Part shown: one piece after another, positions 7,857 to 15,584 of the stretch
How the letters are laid out: each line of letters opens with the position of its first letter
How positions within the stretch are numbered: position 1 is the first letter of the stretch
Assembly: GCA_017380635.1 (NCBI GenBank)
Contig: JAFODP010000017.1
Span: 1 to 64,000, forward strand
Length of the DNA: 64,000 nt
Direction: 5' to 3'
Source of the DNA: Bacteroidales bacterium
Lineage (GTDB): Bacteria > Bacteroidota > Bacteroidia > Bacteroidales > UBA1402
Translations under genes and position numbers: made by a program
Notes under the pieces: generated by a model
Databases searched by the model: none
The model's input: only the letters and a program-made list of their open reading frames with translations
Told to the model about the DNA's origin: nothing

Positions 7857-8732
7857 TTAGACTTCGCTGCGCAAATCCTTACCCCACATCATTTTCGTGC
7901 GTAAAGTATGCACGAAGGATTGGTCTTTGCGACGCACCAGCAATACCGGCGTATCGGCCAAGCGAACGCGCAAACGCGTATCGGAAGGCAAACTCAGCGA
8001 ATGTCCGTCCAAAGAAACCAGATACTGTTTGCTACGGCTTTCCACCGACAAATCCACATAGGCATCGGCACCCAACACGATGGGACGCATGCTGAGCGTA
8101 TGCGGAGCAATGGGCGAAAGAATAATACTGCGATTGTCGGGCATCAAAATCGGACCACCCACGCTCAAGGAATAGGCCGTCGAACCGGTAGCGGTTGAAA
8201 GAATCAAACCATCCGCCTGATAATCATTCAAATATTCTCCGTTCACAGAAGCATGGATATGCAACATGGCTGCCACATCGCGTCTGGTAATGGCAATTTC
8301 GTTCAAAGCCAAAGGATAATCGAATTTGATGCTTTCGGACGACAGACAAAGACGCGCGCGTTGCTCTATTTCATAATTTCCTTGCAGCAAATCGTCAAGC
8401 AATTGTGGCAAATCGTGGCCATCCGAAGCCGAAAGATAACCCAAACGTCCGGTATTGATACCCACAATGGGAATGGCTTGTCCGCCTACCCGACGGGCTG
8501 TATTGAGCAAAGTTCCGTCACCACCCAGACTCAGGGCAAAATCGGCTTGAAAACAATCGCCCAAAATGAAATCGTCCGCCTTGGGCGGCTGTGGCAATAT
8601 AGCTTTCAGATAATCGTAAAAATCGGCTTCAATGAGCAGTTCTATCTGCTTTTCTTCTATCAGACGAAAAAACTCAAGTAATTGAGGCACAAAGGATTGT
8701 TGTGAATGTTTACCAAAAAGCGCTATCTTCAT
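7857..8732 (-). CDS. nadK: NAD kinase
   Basis: 291 residues, normal family length. The GGDG motif that binds the phosphate donor is in SLGGDGTLLNTARR (about 73-86), followed by PIVGINTGRLGYLSA; the NE motif is in LALNEIAITR, and the NAD-binding stretch QADGLILSTATGSTAYSLS with SVGGPI is intact. The enzyme phosphorylates NAD to NADP in the cytoplasm. Divergent from pdxJ across a 101-base gap that holds a 17-bp palindrome (8758-8774). No clear -7 box was seen for this gene. With nadE upstream it places two NAD(P) biosynthesis steps within 6 kb. Confidence 0.97.
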   Translation of the reverse strand: MKIALFGKHSQQSFVPQLLEFFRLIEEKQIELLIEADFYDYLKAILPQPPKADDFILGDCFQADFALSLGGDGTLLNTARRVGGQAIPIVGINTGRLGYLSASDGHDLPQLLDDLLQGNYEIEQRARLCLSSESIKFDYPLALNEIAITRRDVAAMLHIHASVNGEYLNDYQADGLILSTATGSTAYSLSVGGPILMPDNRSIILSPIAPHTLSMRPIVLGADAYVDLSVESRSKQYLVSLDGHSLSLPSDTRLRVRLADTPVLLVRRKDQSFVHTLRTKMMWGKDLRSEV

Positions 8733-8757
8733 GACGAGGGTTATATTTTTTTAAAAA

Positions 8758-8774
8758 ACATTTCTTAGAAATGT
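8758..8774. promoter_or_regulatory. Perfect 17-bp palindrome, candidate operator between nadK and pdxJ
   Basis: The bases ACATTTCT-T-AGAAATGT form 8-bp arms around one central base. The site lies where the -33 element of the pdxJ promoter should be (its -7 box is at 8788-8795) and in the presumed leader of nadK. Read on the minus strand it is followed by a T-run, so it could also act as a weak AT-rich terminator or attenuator. No regulator is identified. Confidence 0.5.
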
Positions 8775-8787
8775 CTGACAAAAGCAT

Positions 8788-8795
8788 TAATTTTG
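8788..8795 (+). promoter_or_regulatory. -7 promoter box of the pdxJ-exbB-exbD-tonB operon
   Basis: TAATTTTG matches TAnnTTTG exactly, 38 bases before the pdxJ ATG at 8834. Confidence 0.55.
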
Positions 8796-8833
8796 TCGGA
8801 ATTTTCGCTGCAAAATTGATAAAAAAATAGCAA

Positions 8834-9547
8834 ATGACCAAGTTAAGTGTAAATGTCAATAAAATAGCGCTGATCCGCAACGCCAGAGGTGGCAATCTGC
8901 CCAACTTGAGCCAAGTGGTTTTAGATTGTGAAAAATTTGGTGCTGAGGGAATTACCGTACATCCTCGCCCCGACGAACGCCACATCCGTTACCAAGATGT
9001 TTGGAATCTTCGTCCTCAGATAAGCACCGAATTCAATATCGAAGGTTATCCCTCTCCCGAATTCATGAAGTTGGTTTTGAGTGTCAAACCGCATCAAGTG
9101 ACCTTGGTGCCCGATGCGCCCGATGCCCTTACTTCCAATGCAGGATGGGACACCTTGACGCATGCCGATTTTTTGCGCGACACGGTGGATGCTTTGCACG
9201 AAGCCGGCATCCGTTCTTCCATTTTCGTGGGCACCGATCTCAAATTGATAGAGCAAGCCGCCAAATTGGGCAGCGACCGCGTGGAACTGTACACCGGCCC
9301 TTACGCTGAAGCATTTGAAAAGCATGGCGCCGAGGCTTTGTTGCCTTTTGTCAAAGCCGCCGAAGTAGCTCGCAAATGTGGTTTGAGCATCAATGCCGGT
9401 CACGACCTCAACTTATTCAATCTGAAAGCTTTCCACGAAGCTATCCCTTACGTGGAAGAAGTTTCCATCGGTCACGCCTTGGTGGCTGATGCCTTGTATT
9501 TAGGCTTGGAGAAAACCATTGCCGCTTATAAAGAATGTCTGAAATAA
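8834..9547 (+). CDS. pdxJ: Pyridoxine 5'-phosphate synthase
   Basis: 237 residues, full length. PdxJ condenses 3-amino-2-oxopropyl phosphate with 1-deoxyxylulose 5-phosphate to make pyridoxine 5'-phosphate. Conserved features are [15 protein letters not shown] near the N-terminus, [16 protein letters not shown] with the catalytic His, EFNIEGYPS with the catalytic Glu, and [10 protein letters not shown] with the second conserved His. It is the first gene of an apparent operon with exbB, exbD and tonB (15-base gap to exbB). Confidence 0.98.
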   Translation: MTKLSVNVNKIALIRNARGGNLPNLSQVVLDCEKFGAEGITVHPRPDERHIRYQDVWNLRPQISTEFNIEGYPSPEFMKLVLSVKPHQVTLVPDAPDALTSNAGWDTLTHADFLRDTVDALHEAGIRSSIFVGTDLKLIEQAAKLGSDRVELYTGPYAEAFEKHGAEALLPFVKAAEVARKCGLSINAGHDLNLFNLKAFHEAIPYVEEVSIGHALVADALYLGLEKTIAAYKECLK

Positions 9548-9562
9548 ATCAAATTATACCTT

Positions 9563-10273
9563 ATGAATCCTTTGTTATTGATACAAGACGGGGCCGCAGC
9601 TATGCCCGAACTCACCTCACTCGCCGAACCTGTAGTTGAGGAAGTGGTACAGAAAATCAGCTTTTTCCAAATGGCTTTGAAAGGCGGTTGGATTATGATT
9701 CCTTTGGTTTTGCTGCTTTGCCTGGCCATCTATATTTTCATTGAACGTTGCATTGCCTTGAGCCAAGCCAAGAAAGAAGATCCCAACTTCATGAACCGCA
9801 TCAAGGATTATATCCATAGCGGCAACATCGAATCGGCCATCAAACTTTGCAAGCAGACCAACACGCCCGCAGCCCGCATGGTAGAAAAAGGCATTTCTCG
9901 CATCGGTCATCCCATGAACGATGTGCAAGTAGCCATTGAAAACTTGGGCAACATCGAAGTGGCCCGTTTGGAAAAAGGTTTGCCTTTGTTGGCAGCCGTG
10001 TCAGGTGGTGCGCCGATGATTGGTTTCTTGGGAACTGTTTTGGGTATGGTTCGCGCTTTCTACGACATGGCATCTGCCGGCAACAACGTGGATATCACCC
10101 TTTTGTCTTCCGGTATCTACACCGCTATGGTTACCACTGTAGCCGGTTTGATTGTGGGTATTTTGGCTTATTTCGCCTACAACTATTTAGTATCGCGCGT
10201 TAACAGCGTGGTAAACAAGATGGAAAGCCGCACCATGGAATTCCTCGACTTGCTCAACGAACCTGCTCTTTAA
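9563..10273 (+). CDS. exbB: MotA/TolQ/ExbB proton channel family protein
   Basis: 236 residues with three predicted membrane segments: about 40-63 (GGWIMIPLVLLLCLAIYIFI) and two near the C-terminal half (PMIGFLGTVLGMVRAFYDMA and IYTAMVTTVAGLIVGILAYFAY). The GFLGTVLGM and AMVTTVAGLIVGI motifs are those of ExbB/TolQ, the inner-membrane proton channel that powers TonB. It is followed at 18 bases by exbD and then by a TonB-like protein, so it forms an ExbB-ExbD-TonB energising unit. TolQ of a Tol-Pal system is the alternative, but no pal or tolB is nearby. Confidence 0.93.
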   Translation: MNPLLLIQDGAAAMPELTSLAEPVVEEVVQKISFFQMALKGGWIMIPLVLLLCLAIYIFIERCIALSQAKKEDPNFMNRIKDYIHSGNIESAIKLCKQTNTPAARMVEKGISRIGHPMNDVQVAIENLGNIEVARLEKGLPLLAAVSGGAPMIGFLGTVLGMVRAFYDMASAGNNVDITLLSSGIYTAMVTTVAGLIVGILAYFAYNYLVSRVNSVVNKMESRTMEFLDLLNEPAL

Positions 10274-10291
10274 TCTTGTTAGCTAGGAATT

Positions 10292-10705
10292 ATGGCCCTG
10301 AAAAGACAAACAAAAGCCGATGCCGCATTCAGCATGTCGTCCATGACGGACGTCATCTTTTTGCTGCTGATTTTTTTCATGATCACGTCAACGGTGGTGC
10401 ATCCCAATGCCATCAAAATATTGCTGCCGCAAAGCAAACAGCAAACTTCGGCCAAACCGCTCACGCGTGTCACCATCGATCGTGATTTGAATTATTATGT
10501 CGCTTTCGGCAATGAAAAAGAACAGGCTATCGCCTTCGAAGACATCGAAGGATTCTTGCAATCCTGCATCGACAAGGAACCGGAAATGTACGTGGCGCTT
10601 TATGCCGACGAAAGCATTCCCTACAAAGAATTGGTCCGCGTACTGAACATCTGCAACGAAAATCATTTCAAATTGGTATTGGCCACGCGTCCGGCCGATA
10701 AATAA
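10292..10705 (+). CDS. exbD: Biopolymer transport protein ExbD/TolR
   Basis: 137 residues: a short cytoplasmic N-terminus, one membrane segment (about 17-38, SSMTDVIFLLLIFFMITSTV) carrying the conserved Asp of the proton path (MTDVIFLLLIFF), and a small periplasmic domain. ExbD/TolR pairs with the preceding ExbB in the inner membrane. It ends 4 bases before the TonB-like gene, suggesting translational coupling. Confidence 0.94.
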   Translation: MALKRQTKADAAFSMSSMTDVIFLLLIFFMITSTVVHPNAIKILLPQSKQQTSAKPLTRVTIDRDLNYYVAFGNEKEQAIAFEDIEGFLQSCIDKEPEMYVALYADESIPYKELVRVLNICNENHFKLVLATRPADK

Positions 10706-10709
10706 GGCT

Positions 10710-11558
10710 ATGAAACTGCACAAAAACAACATCATCGCAGGTATCGGCACCGCCATCATCATGGCTGTGCTGCTCTTGTTCTTGATATTTTGTGGAATGG
10801 CCGCCAACACGCCGCTCAGCGAAGAAGGCTTGACGGTGAACTTCGGCATGGTGGATTTGTCGCAAGGATTGTTCGAGCCTTATAGCGAAACCAACAGCAG
10901 CACGCCGCAAGAAGACTTCACTCCCACTCAGCCCGCTACGCCTCCTGCCACGGCAGAAGTACCCAGCGAACAAGAACTTATCACCCAAGAGGAAGAATCG
11001 GTCGATCTGGCTGCCGAAGCCAAAAAGAAAGCAGAAGAGGAAGCTCGCTTGCGTGAAGAGGAACGTCGTCGCCTTGAGGAAGAGCAACGCCGTTTGGAAG
11101 AAGAAAGAAAACGCCAGGAACAAGAACGTCAGGCTGCAGAAATTAAAAATCAGGTGGCCAATGTATTCGGTTCGCAAAAAGGCAGTGAAAGCAGCAACCA
11201 AGGTCAAGGCGAAGTGCTGGCCGGCAACCAAGGACAAGTACAAGGCAACACCGAATCGGCCAATCAAGTGGGTAGCGGCAGCGGTTATGGAGATTTCTCG
11301 CTCGATGGTCGTTCTCACATGGGCGCCCTGCCCCGTCCTTCATTCAATATCGAAGCAGAAGGCGTGGTAATGGTGCGCATCGTGGTAAACAATGAAGGTC
11401 ACGTTATCAGCGCCAGCATCGATTTGCAAGGCACCGATACCGATAATATGGATTTGCGCAACGCCGCCCTTAGCGCAGCAAAACAAGCTAAATTCAACGC
11501 TATACAAACAAAAGGAAATCAGGCTGGTAGCATCACCTACCGTTTCCGTCTCAGATAA
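10710..11558 (+). CDS. TonB-like energy transducer with TolA-like coiled coil
   Basis: 282 residues. One N-terminal membrane anchor (about 8-31) is followed by a Pro/Thr/Glu-rich spacer, a strongly charged EEARLREEERRRLEEEQRR-type coiled coil (about 105-145), a Gly/Asn/Gln/Ser-rich linker (about 155-195) and a C-terminal TonB domain (about 200-282: PRPSFNIEAEGVVMVRIVV, GHVISASIDLQG, FRLR end). It would cross the periplasm and transfer proton-motive energy from ExbB/ExbD to outer-membrane receptors. The long charged helix resembles TolA, but the C-terminal domain is TonB-like, as is common in Bacteroidota. Confidence 0.88.
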   Translation: MKLHKNNIIAGIGTAIIMAVLLLFLIFCGMAANTPLSEEGLTVNFGMVDLSQGLFEPYSETNSSTPQEDFTPTQPATPPATAEVPSEQELITQEEESVDLAAEAKKKAEEEARLREEERRRLEEEQRRLEEERKRQEQERQAAEIKNQVANVFGSQKGSESSNQGQGEVLAGNQGQVQGNTESANQVGSGSGYGDFSLDGRSHMGALPRPSFNIEAEGVVMVRIVVNNEGHVISASIDLQGTDTDNMDLRNAALSAAKQAKFNAIQTKGNQAGSITYRFRLR

Positions 11559-11579
11559 AACACTTACTACACATCGCTT

Positions 11580-12119
11580 ATGATATTGGTATTTTTAGCC
11601 CAAGGTTTCGAAGAAATAGAAGCGCTCACTTGTATTGACATTTTGCGCAGAGGTGGCTTAGAAGTTAAAAGCGTTTCCATCCACCAAGAAAAAATGGTAG
11701 AAGGAGCTCATGGCATCAAGGTACAGGCCGACTTGTTGTTCGACGAAATTCCGCTTGATGCAGAAGCTTTGATTTTGCCCGGCGGCATGCCTGGAACGCT
11801 CAATCTGAAAGCGCACCAGGGACTTTGCACCTTGTTGCTCAGTTTTGCCGACCGCAAAGACAAAACCTTGGCAGCCATCTGTGCTGCGCCATCTATTTTT
11901 GGAGAACTAGGTTTGCTAAAAAACAAGAAGGCCACCTGTTACCCCGGTTTCGAAGAGCAATTGACCGAAGCCCACGTATCTCGTCGTTCAGTGGTAAAAG
12001 ACGGCAATCTTATCACCGCCAACGGCCCCGGTCATGCTATGGATTTCGCGCTAAAACTACTTGATCATTTGGCCGGTAGCGAAAAGGCCGAAGAAATTCG
12101 CAAAGGATTGAATATTTAA
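11580..12119 (+). CDS. DJ-1/PfpI family protein (YajL-like)
   Basis: 179 residues, full DJ-1 length. The nucleophile-elbow Cys is Cys101 in AAICAAPSIFG, and the partner Glu is Glu14 in GFEEIEA. GIKVQADLLFDE and ALILPGGMPGT are also typical. DJ-1 relatives are small cytoplasmic proteins linked to oxidative stress and glyoxal or glycation damage; the exact reaction is debated, so none is assigned. It follows tonB by 21 bases and is probably read with it. Its stop overlaps the stop of the convergent hydrolase gene (TTAA at 12116-12119). Confidence 0.93.
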   Translation: MILVFLAQGFEEIEALTCIDILRRGGLEVKSVSIHQEKMVEGAHGIKVQADLLFDEIPLDAEALILPGGMPGTLNLKAHQGLCTLLLSFADRKDKTLAAICAAPSIFGELGLLKNKKATCYPGFEEQLTEAHVSRRSVVKDGNLITANGPGHAMDFALKLLDHLAGSEKAEEIRKGLNI

Positions 12120-13042
12120 TCCAAGTTTCTGTTTTCTAAAAATTCGAGCACCAAGGCATTGAAAGCTTCGGGCTGCTCCATATTGAGCATGTGGCCACAA
12201 TCGTCCAGAACGCGAGCGTAGCCATGGCTTAAGTATTGCATTTCGCGAGGTCTGAAATGTGCCGGATCTTTTACATCCTTGCTGCCACGAACCATCAGCG
12301 TAGGAACATCCACCGGTGCTATTTCTGCCATAGCTTTCCACGCATCGCGACCATAAATCAGACGAACCTCCTTGTGTAAAGGCTGCCAAGCCGACCAATC
12401 GTCTATCATGGCTTTCAGATCGCTGCGGATGCTTTCCCGGCGGCTACCTCCGCCGGCCACCAACATATCCAACCATTCCTGCTTCATCACCTCAACACCT
12501 TTCTCTTGCAAGGCGGCAATTTCGGCATCTCGTTTAGCACTTTCTTCGGGTGTCATAGGCTCGCTGGGACCTTTACTGGGATGAATGCCGCCGCTTGCCA
12601 TCACACAAGAGAGCATACGCTGCGGCGCCAAAGCCAGCATATCACCGGCCACGAAAGATCCCATGGAAAGTCCCACAATATGAGCCTTTTCAATACGCAA
12701 ACTATCCATCAGCGTAATCACGTCGTCCAGGTGGGTAAATTGAAAATCTTCTCGCTGCTGCGACGACTTGCCATAACCACGAAAATCGAAACGAACAACA
12801 CGATAATCCTTGGCAAAAACATCAAACTGAGCATTCCACATACGCGTATCCAAAGAATGTCCATGCAGGAATATCAGCGTTTCGGGACCACTACCCTTCA
12901 TCTCGTAATACAAAGAGGCGCCCCCGCTGGAAGGGATATATCCACTTTCCGTTTTTTTCGTACAGGAGACAAACAAGACACTCACTATCAAGGCAATAAA
13001 CAAGCCTCTCTTAAAACATAAACGACACATAGTATTCATCAT
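12116..13042 (-). CDS. Alpha/beta-hydrolase lipoprotein
   Basis: 308 residues. The N-terminus has a signal peptide with a lipobox (VSVLFVSC), so it is probably lipid-anchored and exported. The alpha/beta-hydrolase core is complete: FLHGHSLDTRMW (oxyanion region), DFRGYGKSS, the nucleophile elbow GLSMGS, an acidic residue in VRGSKDVKDP and the catalytic His in DDCGHMLNMEQPE. Substrate is unknown; esterase, lipase or haloperoxidase-like activities are possible. No promoter was seen directly upstream, and the terminator of the DUF349 gene lies only 15 bases before the start, so read-through or an unrecognised promoter must supply transcription. An ATG at 13030 is a possible shorter start. Confidence 0.85.
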   Translation of the reverse strand: MMNTMCRLCFKRGLFIALIVSVLFVSCTKKTESGYIPSSGGASLYYEMKGSGPETLIFLHGHSLDTRMWNAQFDVFAKDYRVVRFDFRGYGKSSQQREDFQFTHLDDVITLMDSLRIEKAHIVGLSMGSFVAGDMLALAPQRMLSCVMASGGIHPSKGPSEPMTPEESAKRDAEIAALQEKGVEVMKQEWLDMLVAGGGSRRESIRSDLKAMIDDWSAWQPLHKEVRLIYGRDAWKAMAEIAPVDVPTLMVRGSKDVKDPAHFRPREMQYLSHGYARVLDDCGHMLNMEQPEAFNALVLEFLENRNLD

Positions 13043-13056
13043 TTGTAGCTAAAAAA

Positions 13057-13089
13057 AGTGACACCGACCTTCTTGGGCAAGTGTCACTT
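13057..13089 (-). terminator. Rho-independent terminator after the DUF349 gene
   Basis: Arms AGTGACAC (13057-13064) and GTGTCACT (13081-13088) form a perfect 8-bp stem; on the minus strand the stem runs into a T-run (13051-13056). Confidence 0.85.
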
Positions 13090-13110
13090 CTATTATTTTC
13101 AAATATAGGA

Positions 13111-14925
13111 TCAATCTTCGTCAATCATTTGAATCTTTTTGATAATCAAGTCTCTATCTTCCTTCAGCTTATCAATATTGCGTTGCATTTCCTGCAAAAG
13201 TTTAGCACCTGAATTTTTGGAAGAAGTAAAGAAACCGATGTTGTTTTCGCAAGTCTTGATTTCCGAACAGATGGCTTCGTATTGACGCATCAGACGTTCG
13301 CGTTCGCGCTGCAACTTATTCTGTCCCTGACTCTTGATATCGGCCAAATTGTTTTGGAAGCTGCTCAATCGACGTGACGAACGATCGATATTCATACGGC
13401 TCATCTGAGCATCGACGGCTTCACGCCACAAAGTATAGATTTTGTCTTTTTCCTTGAAAGGCACGTGACCAATTTCCGACCAACGAGCATTCCAATCTTT
13501 CACCTGTTGCAAAGCTTCTTCCTGCGACAATTCGGCATCGAAGGCTTTCACTTCTTCAATCAAAGCTTTTTTGGCTGCCAAATGCTGCTGTTCCTGATTG
13601 CGCTGCGACGAACCAAATTTTTCTTTCTGTTCGAAGAAATAATCGCAAGCAGCAATGAAGCGTTTCCACAAAGCATCGGAATATTTACGAGGCACTTGAC
13701 CTATTTCTTTCCATTCTTTTTGAAGCTTCACCAATTCGTTGGCAGTAGCCGTCCATTGAGTGCTGTCTTTCAAAGCTTCCACCTTTTCGCAAAGCGCTTT
13801 TTTCTTCTCCAAATTGGCATTGAGATTTTCTTTCATTCCTTTGTAGAAGTTGCTCTTAGCCAAGAAGAAAGCATCACAAGCAGCACGATAACGTTCAAAA
13901 ATACGGGTGTTCGATTTCTTGGGAGCAAAACCGATGGTTTTCCAAGTTTCCTGCAAAGCCATCACTTCTTCGGTCTTGGTTTCCCAAGCCTTGAACGAAG
14001 TCAAGGCCGTCACATCGATAGATTCAATTGTCTCACAGATAGCGGTTTTACGTACCAGATTTTCCGTTTCGGCTTCTTTCAGTTTTTCAAAAAAGGCTTG
14101 ATATTTCTTATTGATTTCGGTAGAAGCATTCTTAAAACGTTGCCAGATTTCTTCGCGGATATCTTTGGCCACCGGACCGGTTTCGCGCCATTGTTCGTGC
14201 AATTCCTGCAATTTTCTGAAAGCCACCACTACATCGGGAGCATCTTGCAATTTTTCGGCAGCTTCGCAAAGAGAAGTCTGGGCTTCAAGGTTCTTTTTGC
14301 TATCGTAATCGCGGAATTCATTATACAGACGCAACTGATCGTAAAAGCGTTCCACTTCGGCCTGATAACGTTTCCACAAATCGTTCACATGTTCTTGCGA
14401 CACAGGGCCACAGTCTTTCCATTCCTGCTGCAAACGACGCACTTCGTTGAGGCTCTTGTGAATATCTTCACTATCTTCGTTCAAAGCATGAATAGCTTCG
14501 ATAATCTGATTCTTCTTTTCCAAATTTTCCTGACGCATTTTTTCGAGCAAAGCCACTTGTTCTGCTCTTTTTTCACGCCACAAATTGATGATAGATTTGA
14601 ATTCGGTTTCCAAAGCATAATAAGCATCCATGGCGAAATTTTCGATAGCATTACCCGCTTCTACGAAGAGTTTCTTGGCCACTTCAATTTCTTGTTTCTG
14701 ACGCTTGTAAAAAGCCGATTTAATAGCATCAACCTTTTCTCTTTCAGGTTGTTCTTCGGCCATCACTTTCTTTAGATATTCAATGTAATCGGCAGCCGTC
14801 TGCGGTGCTTCGGCTTGCGACATGAGGTCTTCTACTTCTTGTTCACTTGCGCTTACTTGTGCGTCTAGTACTTGTTCCTGATCCTGTGCAAGAACATTGT
14901 CGAGAGATTCTTTGCTTTCCATCAT
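13111..14925 (-). CDS. DUF349 repeat protein
   Basis: 604 residues from the ATG at 14925; an upstream in-frame ATG at 14949 (612 residues) lies inside a predicted -7 box (14943-14950), so the shorter start is preferred. The acidic N-terminus is followed by at least five repeats of the DUF349 helical module, each with a Trp-containing core such as RLQQEWKDCGPVSQEHVNDL, LHEQWRETGPVAKDIREEI, LQETWKTIGFAPKKSNTRIF, LQKEWKEIGQVPRKYSDAL and WNARWSEIGHVPFKEKDKIY. The C-terminal 80 residues are coiled-coil-like. DUF349 proteins are abundant in Bacteroidota; their function is unknown. No signal peptide is present, so it is probably cytoplasmic. Single-gene unit with its own promoter and terminator. Confidence 0.88.
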   Translation of the reverse strand: MMESKESLDNVLAQDQEQVLDAQVSASEQEVEDLMSQAEAPQTAADYIEYLKKVMAEEQPEREKVDAIKSAFYKRQKQEIEVAKKLFVEAGNAIENFAMDAYYALETEFKSIINLWREKRAEQVALLEKMRQENLEKKNQIIEAIHALNEDSEDIHKSLNEVRRLQQEWKDCGPVSQEHVNDLWKRYQAEVERFYDQLRLYNEFRDYDSKKNLEAQTSLCEAAEKLQDAPDVVVAFRKLQELHEQWRETGPVAKDIREEIWQRFKNASTEINKKYQAFFEKLKEAETENLVRKTAICETIESIDVTALTSFKAWETKTEEVMALQETWKTIGFAPKKSNTRIFERYRAACDAFFLAKSNFYKGMKENLNANLEKKKALCEKVEALKDSTQWTATANELVKLQKEWKEIGQVPRKYSDALWKRFIAACDYFFEQKEKFGSSQRNQEQQHLAAKKALIEEVKAFDAELSQEEALQQVKDWNARWSEIGHVPFKEKDKIYTLWREAVDAQMSRMNIDRSSRRLSSFQNNLADIKSQGQNKLQRERERLMRQYEAICSEIKTCENNIGFFTSSKNSGAKLLQEMQRNIDKLKEDRDLIIKKIQMIDED

Positions 14926-14942
14926 AATATACATTGAATAGT

Positions 14943-14950
14943 CAAACATA
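14943..14950 (-). promoter_or_regulatory. -7 promoter box of the DUF349 gene
   Basis: On the minus strand TATGTTTG matches TAnnTTTG exactly. A perfect 8-bp inverted repeat (14954-14979) lies directly upstream of it. Confidence 0.45.
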
Positions 14951-14953
14951 ACA

Positions 14954-14979
14954 AGAAAGCCTTTTTCAATCGGCTTTCT
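14954..14979. repeat. Inverted repeat upstream of the DUF349 promoter
   Basis: Arms AGAAAGCC (14954-14961) and GGCTTTCT (14972-14979) pair perfectly around a 10-base T-rich spacer. It sits between the -7 box and the region where a -33 box would be, so it could be a protein-binding site; it has no T-run placed for termination on either strand. Confidence 0.45.
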
Positions 14980-15048
14980 CCATAATCAAATAAACCGGCG
15001 GACAGGCTTAGCCATCACGCTTGGGAAATGCAAATAAAACCATTTTAT

Positions 15049-15080
15049 TTTGGAAAACAAAACCGAGCCCCGTATTTTTG
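15049..15080 (+). promoter_or_regulatory. Promoter of the DUF456 gene (-33 and -7 boxes)
   Basis: TTTG at 15049-15052, 20 bases of spacer, and TATTTTTG at 15073-15080 match both elements of the Bacteroidota promoter. The ATG at 15102 is 21 bases further on. Confidence 0.7.
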
Positions 15081-15101
15081 CACAAATTTTAAGCTTTATC
15101 C

Positions 15102-15584
15102 ATGACAGGCATAGACATTATTCTCATTATCGCCGGCGCCCTTTGCATGATACTCGGTTTGGCCGGCTGCATCATTCCTATTATTCCGGCTTGTCCGCTC
15201 AGTTATTTAGGTTATTTCCTGCTGCATTGCACATCGACCATACAATTCAGTCCCAAACAATTGTTGCTGTGGGCATTGTTGGTGATAGTGGTGCAGGCCA
15301 TGGATTATGTTTTCCCCATCATCGGAGCCAAGAAAATGGGAGGCAGCAAAGCCGGCTCATGGGGTTGTACCATCGGAATGTTAGTGGGTATGTTCATCGG
15401 TCCGGTCGGCATCATTCTGGGTCCCTTTCTGGGCGCAATTGTTGGAGAATTGATAGACGGAAAAGAAGCATCGAAAGCTTTTGTGGCAGGTGTAGGTTCA
15501 TTCCTGGGATTCCTGGCCGGCACCATCAGCAAACTGATAGTTTCCGTAGCTTTATTGGTGGTATTTATCAAAGCCTTGATTTAG
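15102..15584 (+). CDS. DUF456 family membrane protein
   Basis: 160 residues, almost entirely hydrophobic, with repeated Gly-rich membrane segments: IIAGALCMILGLAGCIIPII (about 9-28), LLLWALLVIVVQAMDYVFPI, GMLVGMFIGPVGIILGPFLG and a last segment after AGVGSFLGFLAGT. The PVGIILGPFLGA and GELIDGK pattern is typical of DUF456 proteins. Function unknown. Monocistronic; its stop overlaps the stop of the convergent membrane-protein gene (TTAG at 15581-15584). Confidence 0.87.
   Translation: MTGIDIILIIAGALCMILGLAGCIIPIIPACPLSYLGYFLLHCTSTIQFSPKQLLLWALLVIVVQAMDYVFPIIGAKKMGGSKAGSWGCTIGMLVGMFIGPVGIILGPFLGAIVGELIDGKEASKAFVAGVGSFLGFLAGTISKLIVSVALLVVFIKALI

Noticed and set aside
13057..13089. The inverted repeat GTGTCACT as an operator for the hydrolase gene
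   Set aside because: It is followed by a T-run on the minus strand right after the DUF349 stop, so a terminator explains it better.
13465..14775. A Phe-rich 436-codon plus-strand open frame opposite the DUF349 gene
   Set aside because: Phe/Ile/Leu richness comes from reverse-complementing Lys/Glu-rich codons of the DUF349 repeats; no start signal.
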